DNA from: Macromonas bipunctata
Lineage (GTDB): Bacteria > Pseudomonadota > Gammaproteobacteria > Burkholderiales > Burkholderiaceae_C
Assembly (NCBI RefSeq): GCF_002837135.1
Contig: NZ_NWBQ01000011.1
Location: 1 to 64,000 of the forward strand
DNA: 64,000 nucleotides
Direction: 5' to 3'
Below are positions 1 to 9,011 of this stretch, piece after piece; position 1 is the stretch's first letter; each line of letters begins with the position of its first letter. A program made the position numbers and the translations under genes. The notes below the pieces were generated by a model. That model did no database searches, had not been told where the DNA came from, and saw only the letters and a program-made list of their open reading frames with translations.

Positions 1-28
1 GGTGTTTGTGCAACAAAGCCATCCCGCA

Positions 29-2398
29 TCAATTGTTTTGAATAGAACGAATTGCAGCAACGCCAAGACCTAAATTGCTGAAAATTTGAGTAATGTCTTT
101 AGCATAACCCAAAGTTTTGTCAAAAGTAGAAATTGAAGGCGTTTTAGGTGGCACAACCACGGTATCACCAGGCATCAAACGCAATCCATTCAAACCACGC
201 CCAAACCAGCTATTCTGACTGTTTGCTGTAACCACTGTACCGTCTGCCCGAAGTACAAACGTCTGATCCAGATCCGCATCGGAGGTTGGCCCAACAGCAT
301 TCAACACATCGGACACCGTACGGCCTGAGCGGTACACCAAGGCATTTTCGTTGTTGATAGCGCCATAAGCAGAAACAAAGCTGGGCAATGCAGGTACCAC
401 AATACGGTCACCATCTTCCAACGGCATGGTCGGCAAGGCTGCCAAACTCTGATCTTGGGTATTCAGCTCAAGAGCGACACGGCCATTGCTTTGAAAATTT
501 CTAAGGCGACTGATTTGTTGTTGGGTGGATTGCTTCTGCAATTCAAAATTTGCGAGAGCTTTACTACCCAACTCTCCAGACAAAGAGGCTGCCTCAGATC
601 CAACCTGTGCCGTGAGGGTTTGTTCAAGTTTAGAAATAATTTTGTTCAAATTTTCCTGCTGCTGCTTGCGCACACTTTCGCGGGTAAATTCCATGCCATA
701 CACGTACGCTTGAGGTGTCAATCCACCAATTCGTCGCAACAACTGGGGCAAAGTCTCGCCGGGCAACAACGGGTACAACCCAGGCGCAGCCACCTCCCCC
801 TCCACCTTGACCATACGCAACTGCTTGTCCATCGGCAGCTGGATATCTTTGGTACTAAATACGGTTACCACATCGCCCGGCTGCAATTCAATATCATGGT
901 TAGAGTCACGCTCCAATACCGCCTTACCCAAGTTGAATGAGATTAATTGATTTTCAAGGGTTTTTCTATTTAATCGCTCAATAGAAGCATAACTCCAATT
1001 GATGGACTCTAAGTCGTTTTTTATTTTTTTATTTACATCATCTACATCTATCCTGTCAACATTTTTGGCTACAAAATTTTTATTTTCGGAGATGGTTTTT
1101 TTTCTGTCATCAACCTGTACACGGGAATTTTTTTTGTTATAGTAATCTTTGACAATCAAAGCCTCAACATCAGGTATCAGATCACTGACGCGCATACCAT
1201 TTTTATAAGCATGCCGAGATGGCGTATCTACACTGCCTTGAAGTGTGACAGCATTGGAAAATTCAGGACTGATACCCAACAAAGTGACGATATCACCATC
1301 TTTCAATGCGGTTGATAACCCGATATCATTGAGTGCCAAGTCCGCAACTTGACGCGGCGGTTGAGCCGAAGGCACCACGCGTTCCAACAGCGCTTTCTGA
1401 CTTGTGGCTAAAACAGGTACGCCACCACCTTTGGCCAGAATATCTTTCAGTGTAGTTTCAGCAGGCTTGAGTTCGTAGATGGCAGCATGGTCAAAAGCAC
1501 CATGAATGGCCACACGTGGTCCGACGGGAGGAATGACAATTACGTCACCTGTTTGCAATGCAACATCGGTCTGAGCGTTCCCTGCACCAATAAAATCGTA
1601 CAAATCGAGCTGAGAAACGGTTTTCCCACCACGCTTCAATTGAATCTGGCGCATGCTGCCTTTGTTGCCGGGGCCGCCACTGGCAAACAAGGCATTGACC
1701 AAAGTACTCAAACTGCTGAGCGTGTAAACACCGGGTTGTGCCGCATGGCCAACCACATACACTTGAATACTGCGCAGTTTGGACACATGCGCTGCAACTT
1801 CTACGTTGGCCAGCACCTTGGTCAAATGGGCTTTAAAGACACCGTCCAATTGACCAGCTTGTACACCAACCAGAGACAAGGGCCCTACTCTGGGCACCAT
1901 CACTTGACCTTGTCGATCTATGGTTAAATTCAAGTTCAGGTTGGTTGCGCCCCATACTTGCAACTGTACTTCATCACCTGGTGCCAGCACATAATTGACT
2001 GGTGCCGGAACGTTGGTAACGGGGGAAAAAGTTTGTGGCGTTTCAAACAGCTCTGCGCCGTAGATAGGCAAACGCTTTCCTGTAGCATTTTTTACAAACA
2101 GTTCAAACTGACTTGGCTCTTGAGGCTTAACAACGCGTGCCGCAGGGGATGTCAACGCTGTGGTGCTGTCAGACTGAATATTGGCACCAATACCATTGTT
2201 TTTCAGCGATTGCTGCGCCATCGCGGCCAACCCGTCGGTTGGCAAAGGTGCCGAAGCCGCAGCAAAGCCTGTTAAACCCACGGCAGACTCGCCCGGAACA
2301 GCAGGCGACATGTAGCCCGCAGCCGAATTTTGCGCATGAGCGGTTACAAAAACGCTGACGATTGCAGATGCAATACATGCACTAGTTGTTTTTTTCAT
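29..2398 (-). CDS. Polysaccharide export outer-membrane protein (Wza/GfcE-like, SLBB domains)
   Basis: This 789-residue protein is a probable outer-membrane exporter for capsule or exopolysaccharide. Residues 1-22 form a signal peptide ending AHA. A polysaccharide-export domain begins near residue 135 (NYVLAPGDEVQLQVWG) and is followed by several SLBB-type repeats, each ending in an LQPGD or LEDGD turn. That makes it much longer than E. coli Wza (about 380 aa). I start at ATG 2398; a TTG two codons earlier is also possible. It is last in a minus-strand operon after yjbE-, yjbF- and yjbH-like genes, the place of gfcE in gfcABCDE. Residues about 416-480 are Lys/Asn/Asp-rich and encoded by strikingly AT-rich DNA. 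The family is clear; the exported polymer is unknown. Confidence 0.88.
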   Translation of the reverse strand: MKKTTSACIASAIVSVFVTAHAQNSAAGYMSPAVPGESAVGLTGFAAASAPLPTDGLAAMAQQSLKNNGIGANIQSDSTTALTSPAARVVKPQEPSQFELFVKNATGKRLPIYGAELFETPQTFSPVTNVPAPVNYVLAPGDEVQLQVWGATNLNLNLTIDRQGQVMVPRVGPLSLVGVQAGQLDGVFKAHLTKVLANVEVAAHVSKLRSIQVYVVGHAAQPGVYTLSSLSTLVNALFASGGPGNKGSMRQIQLKRGGKTVSQLDLYDFIGAGNAQTDVALQTGDVIVIPPVGPRVAIHGAFDHAAIYELKPAETTLKDILAKGGGVPVLATSQKALLERVVPSAQPPRQVADLALNDIGLSTALKDGDIVTLLGISPEFSNAVTLQGSVDTPSRHAYKNGMRVSDLIPDVEALIVKDYYNKKNSRVQVDDRKKTISENKNFVAKNVDRIDVDDVNKKIKNDLESINWSYASIERLNRKTLENQLISFNLGKAVLERDSNHDIELQPGDVVTVFSTKDIQLPMDKQLRMVKVEGEVAAPGLYPLLPGETLPQLLRRIGGLTPQAYVYGMEFTRESVRKQQQENLNKIISKLEQTLTAQVGSEAASLSGELGSKALANFELQKQSTQQQISRLRNFQSNGRVALELNTQDQSLAALPTMPLEDGDRIVVPALPSFVSAYGAINNENALVYRSGRTVSDVLNAVGPTSDADLDQTFVLRADGTVVTANSQNSWFGRGLNGLRLMPGDTVVVPPKTPSISTFDKTLGYAKDITQIFSNLGLGVAAIRSIQNN

Positions 2399-2442
2399 TT
2401 TCAATGTAAATCTGAACAGTGTTCTGTAAAAAAGTTTTCAAC

Positions 2443-5400
2443 TCAATAATGCCACTGGACACCAACGTGTCTGTCCTGAACAAACAGTTGACGATCGGTA
2501 CGTGGCGCTGTGCTTGGAGCCCCCACCCAACGTCCAATTACATAACCCAGCAATCCACCAGTCACCGTATCAGACACCCAATGCTCCCGGCTCTGAACGC
2601 GACCATAGGCTGTAGCCGCTGCAAGCCCATACAACCAAGGGGAATCGTTGTATTCCGCCCAAGGCGTGACCAACGCCATGGCAACCGCCATGTGGTTGGA
2701 GGAAAAAGCGCCAGATCGTCCGTTAGGCCGATCACGTTGGGCCAAGGTCTTCAATGCCATACTGCCCGCTAGGGCATAAACTCCTGCATGCAGTGCGCGC
2801 TGTGCGACCAAGGAAGAAGCCTCCCCCACCACACCTGTGGCCAACGCGAGGTTGGTGACACCCAAAACAGCGGGAATAGCGTTGCTCACAGTGGCGGCGC
2901 GACTCCAGTGACCGTCGGTATGCTGATCAGCCCAACGCCGGGCTGGTCGATCCAACGCAGCACTGAGCCCGACCGCACCCGCCATGCCCAACCACGCTGA
3001 AACAGGCGTTTCTTGGGCTGAGCGCCACAAATCTGATGCTGTGTCTTTGGGACTGACCCAGTGACTGGAGTGCATAGCGCCTGTGGTGGCAGGCATTTCT
3101 CCGGAACGCAAACGCGAATCCAGAGCTGGCTGCAATCGCCAAGCGGATGGATCGCGCAAACGGACGATGTCGTGCAAAGGAAAACGGCGGGACAATCTGG
3201 CACCACCATCACGTGTCAAGGGTGACCAGATCAAGTTGGCCATACCACCTGTAGAACGCGGAAACATCAGATCGAAGGGAATTCGGACGTAAATGCCCTT
3301 GTCAAAACTGCCTTCGCCAAATTGCTGTGCGGAAATATTGGTCTTGGTGGCCCACGCACCTACGCTGACACCGTTGTCGAATCTGCGGCTGAGGTCAATC
3401 GTTATGCCAGCATCACCCGCCAAATAGCGACCTGCGGAAATTTGGGTTTGCAACCCAGACCAGCCGGTGTCCCAATACAAGGTGGCGTGCCCAGTGGTAG
3501 TACGGTAATCCCGCAAACCAAAGTCCTGTGCAAAATCACGTTGTTGCACATGGTTGATGTCCGTTCCGACCGACCAACTTGAATTCCATGGGCGGTAGTA
3601 CCACTCTGCCCCTACCCCTGCAAACATGGACTCCAGCAAGCCACCGTACACACTGCTGTAATGCCCATCCCCCAAATCTGCCACCGTGGTCAGTTGGGCC
3701 AATGGCAGATTGACACGGGACGTGGTCACATAGTCTTTGACATGGGTACGGACACGCGGTAATTCGCTAAAACCACCAAACTTAAACTGGTCATAGTTGT
3801 CCAGCAAGCGCAGGTTCAGCTGACCAGCTAACCAAGTTTGTTGCGACCAACTGTATTCAGCGTAAGCACGGACACCCGTCTGGAACAGGATAAAACCATC
3901 GGGCCCCCCCAGACTCTGTGCATAGTAAGGCGACCATTCCAAACGGTGAGGTTGCGCAGATATGCTGGAAGCTTCCTCACTGAGGCTGCTGTCAGAGGGG
4001 CGTATGGTTTGCGCGGGCAGACGGGTTTCTTCTGGCACAGGGTACACACGGCCACGCAACCACTCAGCACGGTCTACGTCTACCGTAACCAAATTTAATC
4101 CTCTGTCCTGCAAACGGAATTCTATTTTCTGGAACGCTGCGGGCAAATGTGCGTGCAATACCGCCACCATGCGATCGATTCGCTCTTGGGTATAGGCCGC
4201 AAATTCGGTCTGCAATGTGACCCGAATCAGAGGCTGATTTTCTTGAATGTCCAGTACCGTCCAAGCAGATACCCCTTCCAACGTGCGGCGAAGGGTATCG
4301 GTAGCAGACGCTTGGACAGGAGGATCAATTGTCAAGCGTGGTAAAGGCGTGTCCAGCGTCTTAGGCATGTACATACGCCCAAAAGGCTGAGGGCCTGTGT
4401 GCAACGTCAGTGACAGGCCAAGACGCTGACCACGCTCCCATCCGACTCCCACATCAACATAGGGGCTGTAACGCCATGTAACCCCAAAATTGATGGGGGA
4501 AGATGTTTTTTGCGGGTTGTTCAATGGCTCCGATTGGTAGTTGTTGCCATCAATTTCGGCCTTCAGCAACCATTGTGGCGAGGCTTGGTACTGCACACCA
4601 CCAAACAGCGCCACCGACCCCTTGAAAAAGGCTTTGGTGCCAATCTCACCCCCTACATCGCCACCTACGCCAGTAGGCCGGTGGTTCCAATCGCTGCCCA
4701 GCAGTCCCGACAAGGGGTTGCGCAAATTGGCACGTGAACCCATGTTGCCCCAAGCGAGCCCCAAGGAAGTGTCCAAGTTGCCCCAGCGCTTGCTGGCCAC
4801 CAAATATTCCGAAGAGAAAAGTCCCGTACCGCCAATGTCACGGATACCCAGTGCCACCTGTGGCTGCCATGCACCGGACTCGGGCAACAGCTTAAGTTTT
4901 AGATCAATGGATTTGTCTTTGAAATCTTGATCGCCAGAAAAATCTTTGGGGCCATACAAGCGGTTAGCGATGTTGGTGTAGCGAAACCCAGCCTCCAGCC
5001 AATCAAATGGCTGCAACATGATGGTGCCACGGGTGTACGGGGACACGTGTGACAACGTAAAGCGTGCGTTGCCCGCTTCGGCCATGCGAGCGGTAGGCGT
5101 TTGCAGCAAACCTGTTTCGCCCCAGTCGCTGGCAGAAATGGCCAAATCGGACATAGGACGTTGCGGGATGGTCACATCGACCTCACGCGCTACCGCTATT
5201 GGAGCAGGCGCAGGGTGATGCTCCACCAGATATTCAAACGGTGGCAACGTCGCCAACCACTGCAACTGGGCGGGCAACGTGTACAGCGTAGGATGGTCTG
5301 CACCGGCAGGTACTACCACCCAGCTACCGGGCTGAGGATGGGGCTGGCTGTGTTCGCTGTAGGGCTGAACGCCCACCACATGGGTGGTCATGTCGGGCTG

Positions 5401-5919
5401 CGCCAAGCCGACATGAGAAATGTGTGATGGCAAGGAAAAGCAAGCTTGCACATAGGATTGGGCGTAAGCCTTGTCCACCCAAGGTACAGCACACACTTGG
5501 CCATCGGGCAACACCACCGCCACTTGTTGCACATTAGGATACGTTTTGAGGGTCTGATCCAGCTCCAGCGGCGGATCGTCACGCAAGGAACCTATGAGCG
5601 CCAGCGGGTTGGAAGAAGCCAGCGGGGTACGACCCGTCACAGGCAAAGACAACCACCAAGCCAGCCAGTCATTGCTGTAGGCCGTTGCGGCAGCATCCAA
5701 AGCTTGTTGCTTGAGCTGCGCTTGGGGCCGACGCTGCTGTGGCACCAACCAATGCGCCACAGGCGGCTCGACCAACGCATCACTGCTGCTGGCGTTGAGC
5801 AACCATTCGCCGACGGTGGCAGGCTGTGGTGGCACGGATTGGGCCAAGGCCGGTGCCGAACACACCAAACAACAGGCAACACACACCGCAGTGCGAGAGG
5901 GCAATACAAACTCAGACAT
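2443..5919 (-). CDS. GfcC-YjbH-PAP2 fusion, exopolysaccharide secretion protein
   Basis: This 1158-residue protein has an N-terminal signal peptide (cleavage near ALAQ, residue 27). The first 250 residues or so resemble GfcC/YjbG capsule proteins (a PGSWVVVPAG segment). The middle is a beta-rich YjbH/GfcD-type barrel with repeated short aromatic strands. The C-terminus carries all three PAP2 phosphatase blocks: K-x6-RP (KTLAQRDRP), SSNH in place of PSGH, and R-x5-H-x3-D ending near residue 1117. In E. coli GfcC and GfcD are separate and no phosphatase is attached. Only two bases separate it from the upstream lipoprotein gene. It probably acts in the outer membrane and periplasm. The PAP2 part may release undecaprenyl or polymer phosphate, which is inference. 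The GfcC assignment is weaker than YjbH and PAP2. Confidence 0.82.
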   Translation of the reverse strand: MSEFVLPSRTAVCVACCLVCSAPALAQSVPPQPATVGEWLLNASSSDALVEPPVAHWLVPQQRRPQAQLKQQALDAAATAYSNDWLAWWLSLPVTGRTPLASSNPLALIGSLRDDPPLELDQTLKTYPNVQQVAVVLPDGQVCAVPWVDKAYAQSYVQACFSLPSHISHVGLAQPDMTTHVVGVQPYSEHSQPHPQPGSWVVVPAGADHPTLYTLPAQLQWLATLPPFEYLVEHHPAPAPIAVAREVDVTIPQRPMSDLAISASDWGETGLLQTPTARMAEAGNARFTLSHVSPYTRGTIMLQPFDWLEAGFRYTNIANRLYGPKDFSGDQDFKDKSIDLKLKLLPESGAWQPQVALGIRDIGGTGLFSSEYLVASKRWGNLDTSLGLAWGNMGSRANLRNPLSGLLGSDWNHRPTGVGGDVGGEIGTKAFFKGSVALFGGVQYQASPQWLLKAEIDGNNYQSEPLNNPQKTSSPINFGVTWRYSPYVDVGVGWERGQRLGLSLTLHTGPQPFGRMYMPKTLDTPLPRLTIDPPVQASATDTLRRTLEGVSAWTVLDIQENQPLIRVTLQTEFAAYTQERIDRMVAVLHAHLPAAFQKIEFRLQDRGLNLVTVDVDRAEWLRGRVYPVPEETRLPAQTIRPSDSSLSEEASSISAQPHRLEWSPYYAQSLGGPDGFILFQTGVRAYAEYSWSQQTWLAGQLNLRLLDNYDQFKFGGFSELPRVRTHVKDYVTTSRVNLPLAQLTTVADLGDGHYSSVYGGLLESMFAGVGAEWYYRPWNSSWSVGTDINHVQQRDFAQDFGLRDYRTTTGHATLYWDTGWSGLQTQISAGRYLAGDAGITIDLSRRFDNGVSVGAWATKTNISAQQFGEGSFDKGIYVRIPFDLMFPRSTGGMANLIWSPLTRDGGARLSRRFPLHDIVRLRDPSAWRLQPALDSRLRSGEMPATTGAMHSSHWVSPKDTASDLWRSAQETPVSAWLGMAGAVGLSAALDRPARRWADQHTDGHWSRAATVSNAIPAVLGVTNLALATGVVGEASSLVAQRALHAGVYALAGSMALKTLAQRDRPNGRSGAFSSNHMAVAMALVTPWAEYNDSPWLYGLAAATAYGRVQSREHWVSDTVTGGLLGYVIGRWVGAPSTAPRTDRQLFVQDRHVGVQWHY

Positions 5920-5921
5920 GG

Positions 5922-6521
5922 TCAGCTGGCAGGCAAGGTGTAATCCATGGGCCAGCGGTAGGTGTGCAGACAGACATCAGGCGACCAGCAACGGTAGGCG
6001 TAAACTGGCTGTGTCGCGCCTCGGTGCTGCGCAACAGCAAAGTAAGACGGGACAACGCCAGGAATTTTGTACCAATCCAATTGCCCCCAAGGTGCGGCTT
6101 GGCTTGGCAATGCTGGACGTGCCTGCTCTGGAACTTGTTGCCACTCAACAGAAACAGGCACTGGCTGAGAAAGCTTTTGGGGCAACAAATCGTTGGGCAA
6201 TCCGTGCGTAGCGTGCGGCACCACATTCATGGTTTGAATAACCTGATGGTTGGCTCCCACCCAAGTCTCAAGCAGTCCTTGCGTCGGTACATGTTGATGC
6301 GACAACGCCAGCAGTGCCAGTGGACCGTCTGAGACGTGCGCCACCAGATAACGCATGCTGGGGTTTAAACCCGTTTCAAACGTGGGAAACTGTTTGACAG
6401 CTTCAGCGCGATTAGCCTGCCAGAGCTCCAACAACTGAAAACGGCTTTGACAAGCCACCAGCAGCACACTGACAGACGAAAAAAAGACCATCGAAACGAT
6501 GGTCTTGTGCCTCAACAGCAC
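5922..6521 (-). CDS. YjbF/GfcB-like outer-membrane lipoprotein
   Basis: This 199-residue protein is a probable lipoprotein of the YjbF/GfcB (YmcC) family, which accompanies YjbH and Wza-type exporters. The N-terminus (MLLRHKTIVSMVFFSS...LLVAC) has a positive n-region, a hydrophobic core and a lipobox LVAC. I chose the GTG start at 6521 because it supplies the charged n-region; an ATG at 6491 would leave only a very short signal. The ribosome binding site is weak. The gene follows the yjbE-like gene by three bases and precedes the YjbH fusion by two. A hairpin with a T-tract lies across its first codons (6479-6506). Function in polymer secretion is inferred from family and neighbours. Confidence 0.78.
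   Translation of the reverse strand: MLLRHKTIVSMVFFSSVSVLLVACQSRFQLLELWQANRAEAVKQFPTFETGLNPSMRYLVAHVSDGPLALLALSHQHVPTQGLLETWVGANHQVIQTMNVVPHATHGLPNDLLPQKLSQPVPVSVEWQQVPEQARPALPSQAAPWGQLDWYKIPGVVPSYFAVAQHRGATQPVYAYRCWSPDVCLHTYRWPMDYTLPAS
6479..6506 (-). terminator. Intrinsic terminator/attenuator at the yjbE-yjbF junction
   Basis: On the minus strand a perfect 10-bp stem (AAGACCATCG pairing with CGATGGTCTT) has a 3-nt TTT loop and runs straight into seven T residues. This has the form of a rho-independent terminator. It lies inside the first codons of the yjbF-like gene, just after the small yjbE-like gene. It would let most transcripts stop after yjbE and a fraction continue into the lipoprotein, fusion and exporter genes. 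If the ATG at 6491 is the true yjbF start, the hairpin would also hide that start codon. Confidence 0.68.
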
Positions 6522-6524
6522 AGA

Positions 6525-6800
6525 TTAATTCGTACCGGTAGTACCTGTGGTACCGGTAGTGCCCGTGGTACCACTAGAACCATCACTAGCCACAGCAGCC
6601 ACAGCAGCTACAGCAACCACAGCCAGAGCGACGGTGGTAGCGGTTACGGCACCAGCGGCGGCACCAGCAGCTACACCAGCGCCTGCCGGCGCACCAGCGC
6701 CCGCTGCGGCAGCTGAACCACCCGTTTCAGTTTGGGCATGGGCCAGAGGAGCGGTTGCCATGGCCAGAACAGCCAAAGAAGCCAGAATTTGCTTGATCAT
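6525..6800 (-). CDS. YjbE/GfcA-like small Ala/Gly/Thr-rich secreted protein
   Basis: This 91-residue protein has a clean signal peptide ending AHAQ (residue 23). The mature part is almost entirely Ala, Gly and Val, with a hydrophobic stretch and a tail of repeated TGT units. This composition and its place as first gene of the operon match E. coli YjbE and GfcA (YmcD), whose molecular role is not settled. The start is an ATG with a strong GAAAGGGG ribosome binding site five bases upstream. The leader contains an AT-rich TAATAATAA stretch suitable for a promoter, though I cannot place -35 and -10 with confidence. The TGT tail comes from a short tandem DNA repeat (about 6530-6580) that could change copy number. 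Confidence 0.72.
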   Translation of the reverse strand: MIKQILASLAVLAMATAPLAHAQTETGGSAAAAGAGAPAGAGVAAGAAAGAVTATTVALAVVAVAAVAAVASDGSSGTTGTTGTTGTTGTN

Positions 6801-6881
6801 AAAAACCCCTTTCGGTAAAAGTATGACTTATTATTACACAATGCATCAGGAAACAGGATGTTGCAATGGGCATTGCGCCAC

Positions 6882-7844
6882 TCACAATACCTCAGCCAAC
6901 ATGCGCTGCACACCCTGTTGCCACGGGGGCAGTGTCAAGCCAAAGGTGTGCCGGAGCTGGGTGGTGTCGAGGCGCGAGTTGTGCGGGCGTTGCGCCGGGG
7001 TCGGGAAGGCGCTGGTGGGCACGGGGTCGATGGTGTTGACCTTGAGGGTCAGCTCGGGCTTGAGGGTGCGGGCGGCGGCGATGACGTGGCTGGCGTAGCC
7101 GTGCCAGGTGGTTTCGCCCGCAGCGGCCAAATGGTACACGCCCTGCCCTTGGCCGGTGTGCAGCACGTGGCGGATGGCGTGGGCGGTCACGTCGGCGATG
7201 AGGTCGGCACCGGTGGGGGCACCGAATTGGTCGTTGATGACGGTGAGGCGTTCGCGTTCGGCGGCCAAGCGCAACATGGTCTTGGCAAAGTTGCCGCCGC
7301 GCGCGGCATACACCCAACTGGTGCGAAAGATGAGATGGCGACAACCGCTGGCTTGAATGGCTTGTTCACCTTCCAGCTTGGTGCGGCCATAGGTGCTGAG
7401 CGGGCCAGTGGGGTCGGTTTCCTGCCACGGGGTGCTGCCGCTGCCATCAAAGACGTAATCGGTGCTGTAATGCACCAGCCAAGCGCCCACGGCCTGCGCT
7501 GCTTGGGCCAGAACTTGCGGCGCTTCGGCGTTGAGGCGACGGGCGAGTTCGGGTTCGCTCTCTGCCTTGTCCACGGCGGTGTGGGCGGCGGCGTTGACGA
7601 TGACATCCGGGCGCAGCACTTGCACGGTGCGGATCAGGCCATCAAGGTCGGTCAAGTCACCGCACAGCGCAGGTGCGTTGGCATCGGTGGGGTGCGGTGT
7701 GCCGTGGCGGTCCAGGGCAATGACCTCGCCCAACGGGGCCAAGCTGCGTTGCAGCTCCCAGCCGACTTGCCCGTTTTTGCCCAGCAGCAGGATGCGAGGC
7801 AACGGGCGCGGTAAGGTAGACGAGCCTGTGCCAGTGTCGCTCAT
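6882..7844 (-). CDS. rfbD: dTDP-4-dehydrorhamnose reductase
   Basis: This 320-residue enzyme (RmlD) reduces dTDP-4-dehydro-L-rhamnose to dTDP-L-rhamnose, the last step of the pathway. It is a short-chain (extended SDR-like) Rossmann protein with GKNGQVG near the N-terminus, YSTDYVFDG in the middle and the YGRTK catalytic Tyr-x3-Lys. I start at ATG 7844, which overlaps the rfbB stop as ATGA; a longer frame runs upstream but adds only sequence inside rfbB. Translation is probably coupled to rfbB. The rfbA and rfbC genes needed to complete the pathway are not next to it; the polysaccharide secretion operon follows 82 bases downstream. Confidence 0.95.
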   Translation of the reverse strand: MSDTGTGSSTLPRPLPRILLLGKNGQVGWELQRSLAPLGEVIALDRHGTPHPTDANAPALCGDLTDLDGLIRTVQVLRPDVIVNAAAHTAVDKAESEPELARRLNAEAPQVLAQAAQAVGAWLVHYSTDYVFDGSGSTPWQETDPTGPLSTYGRTKLEGEQAIQASGCRHLIFRTSWVYAARGGNFAKTMLRLAAERERLTVINDQFGAPTGADLIADVTAHAIRHVLHTGQGQGVYHLAAAGETTWHGYASHVIAAARTLKPELTLKVNTIDPVPTSAFPTPAQRPHNSRLDTTQLRHTFGLTLPPWQQGVQRMLAEVL

Positions 7845-8908
7845 GCCACGCTCCCGGCGTATTGCTTGCTGACCCAATCGCGGTAGCTGCCGTTTTGTAC
7901 ATGAGCCACCCAGTCCGAATTAGCGAGATACCACTCGACGGTCTTGCGGATGCCGGTTTCGAAGGTCTCAGCGGGTTTCCAGCCCAGTTCGCGCTCGATC
8001 TTGCGCGCATCGATGGCGTAGCGGCGGTCGTGGCCGGGGCGGTCGGTCACGTAGGTGATCTGGGTGGCGTAGGAACTGCCGTCGGCCTTGGGGCGCAGTT
8101 CATCGAGCAAGGCGCAAACGGTGTGGACGATCTCGAGGTTGGGTTTTTCGTTCCAGCCGCCAATGTTGTAGGTTTCGCCCAAGGTGCCCGCCTCCAGCAC
8201 ACGGCGGATGGCGCTGCAATGGTCTTTGACGTAGAGCCAGTCGCGGATTTGCTGGCCATCACCGTACACCGGCAACGGTTTGCCTGCCAGCGCGTTAACG
8301 ATCATCAGCGGGATGAGTTTTTCGGGGAAGTGGTAGGGGCCGTAGTTGTTGGAGCAGTTGGTGGTGACCACCGGCAGGCCGTAGGTGTGGTGCCAGGCAC
8401 GCACCAGGTGGTCACTGGCCGCCTTGCTGGCCGAGTAAGGGCTGTTGGGCTCGTAGCGGTTGTCCTCAGCGAAGGGCGGATCGTCCTTGGTCAGGGAACC
8501 ATAGACTTCGTCGGTGCTGACGTGCAGGAAGCGGAAAGCGGTCTTGTCGGCCTCGGGCAGCGCCAGCCAGTAGGCGCGCACAGCCTCCAGCAAACGGAAG
8601 GTGCCGACGATGTTGGTCTGGATGAAGTCTTCCGGGCCGTGGATGGAGCGGTCCACATGGCTTTCGGCCGCAAAGTTGACCACAGCGCGCGGGCGATGCT
8701 GTGCCAGCAGTTGCGCCACCAACGCGCTGTCGCCCAGATCGCCTTGCACAAAGATGTGGTTGGGGTTGTCTTGCAGGGAAGCCAGATTTTCCAAGTTGCC
8801 GGCGTAGGTCAGCTTGTCGAGGTTGACGATGGCCTCACCCGACTGGGCCAGCCAGTCAAGCACGAAATTACTGCCGATAAAGCCTGCACCGCCTGTCACC
8901 AGAATCAT
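7841..8908 (-). CDS. rfbB: dTDP-glucose 4,6-dehydratase
   Basis: This 355-residue enzyme (RmlB) converts dTDP-glucose to dTDP-4-keto-6-deoxyglucose with bound NAD. Visible features are the NAD-binding [12 protein letters not shown] at the N-terminus, the catalytic STDEVYG (Asp-Glu pair) and the YSASKAASD Tyr-x3-Lys. The reading frame stays open far upstream, but that part is antisense to the neighbouring amidohydrolase and is not real. I start at ATG 8908, which has AGGG eight bases upstream; a GTG three codons earlier is a minor alternative. It is the first gene of the rfbBD pair and is divergent from the amidohydrolase. Confidence 0.95.
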   Translation of the reverse strand: MILVTGGAGFIGSNFVLDWLAQSGEAIVNLDKLTYAGNLENLASLQDNPNHIFVQGDLGDSALVAQLLAQHRPRAVVNFAAESHVDRSIHGPEDFIQTNIVGTFRLLEAVRAYWLALPEADKTAFRFLHVSTDEVYGSLTKDDPPFAEDNRYEPNSPYSASKAASDHLVRAWHHTYGLPVVTTNCSNNYGPYHFPEKLIPLMIVNALAGKPLPVYGDGQQIRDWLYVKDHCSAIRRVLEAGTLGETYNIGGWNEKPNLEIVHTVCALLDELRPKADGSSYATQITYVTDRPGHDRRYAIDARKIERELGWKPAETFETGIRKTVEWYLANSDWVAHVQNGSYRDWVSKQYAGSVA

Positions 8909-9011
8909 GTTGTTCACCCTTGTTGTGTCGAAAATCTTTTGATTATCCGTGATGCAAGGGCCGTTCAAGTTGGCTAACATGGGGTTTTGCGACGACGACA
9001 AGGGACAAGCC

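Noticed and set aside
2414-2424. Palindrome GAACA-G-TGTTC between the YjbH fusion gene and the Wza-like gene.
   Set aside because: Only 11 bases long and without a clear promoter or terminator; too weak to call a site.
3904-3910. A run of seven C inside the YjbH fusion gene as a possible phase-variation tract.
   Set aside because: The frame is intact across it and on both sides, so there is no evidence of variation.
6861-6875. GCAAT/ATTGC hairpin downstream of rfbD as a terminator.
   Set aside because: Short stem and no T-tract; rfbD may read through into the secretion operon.
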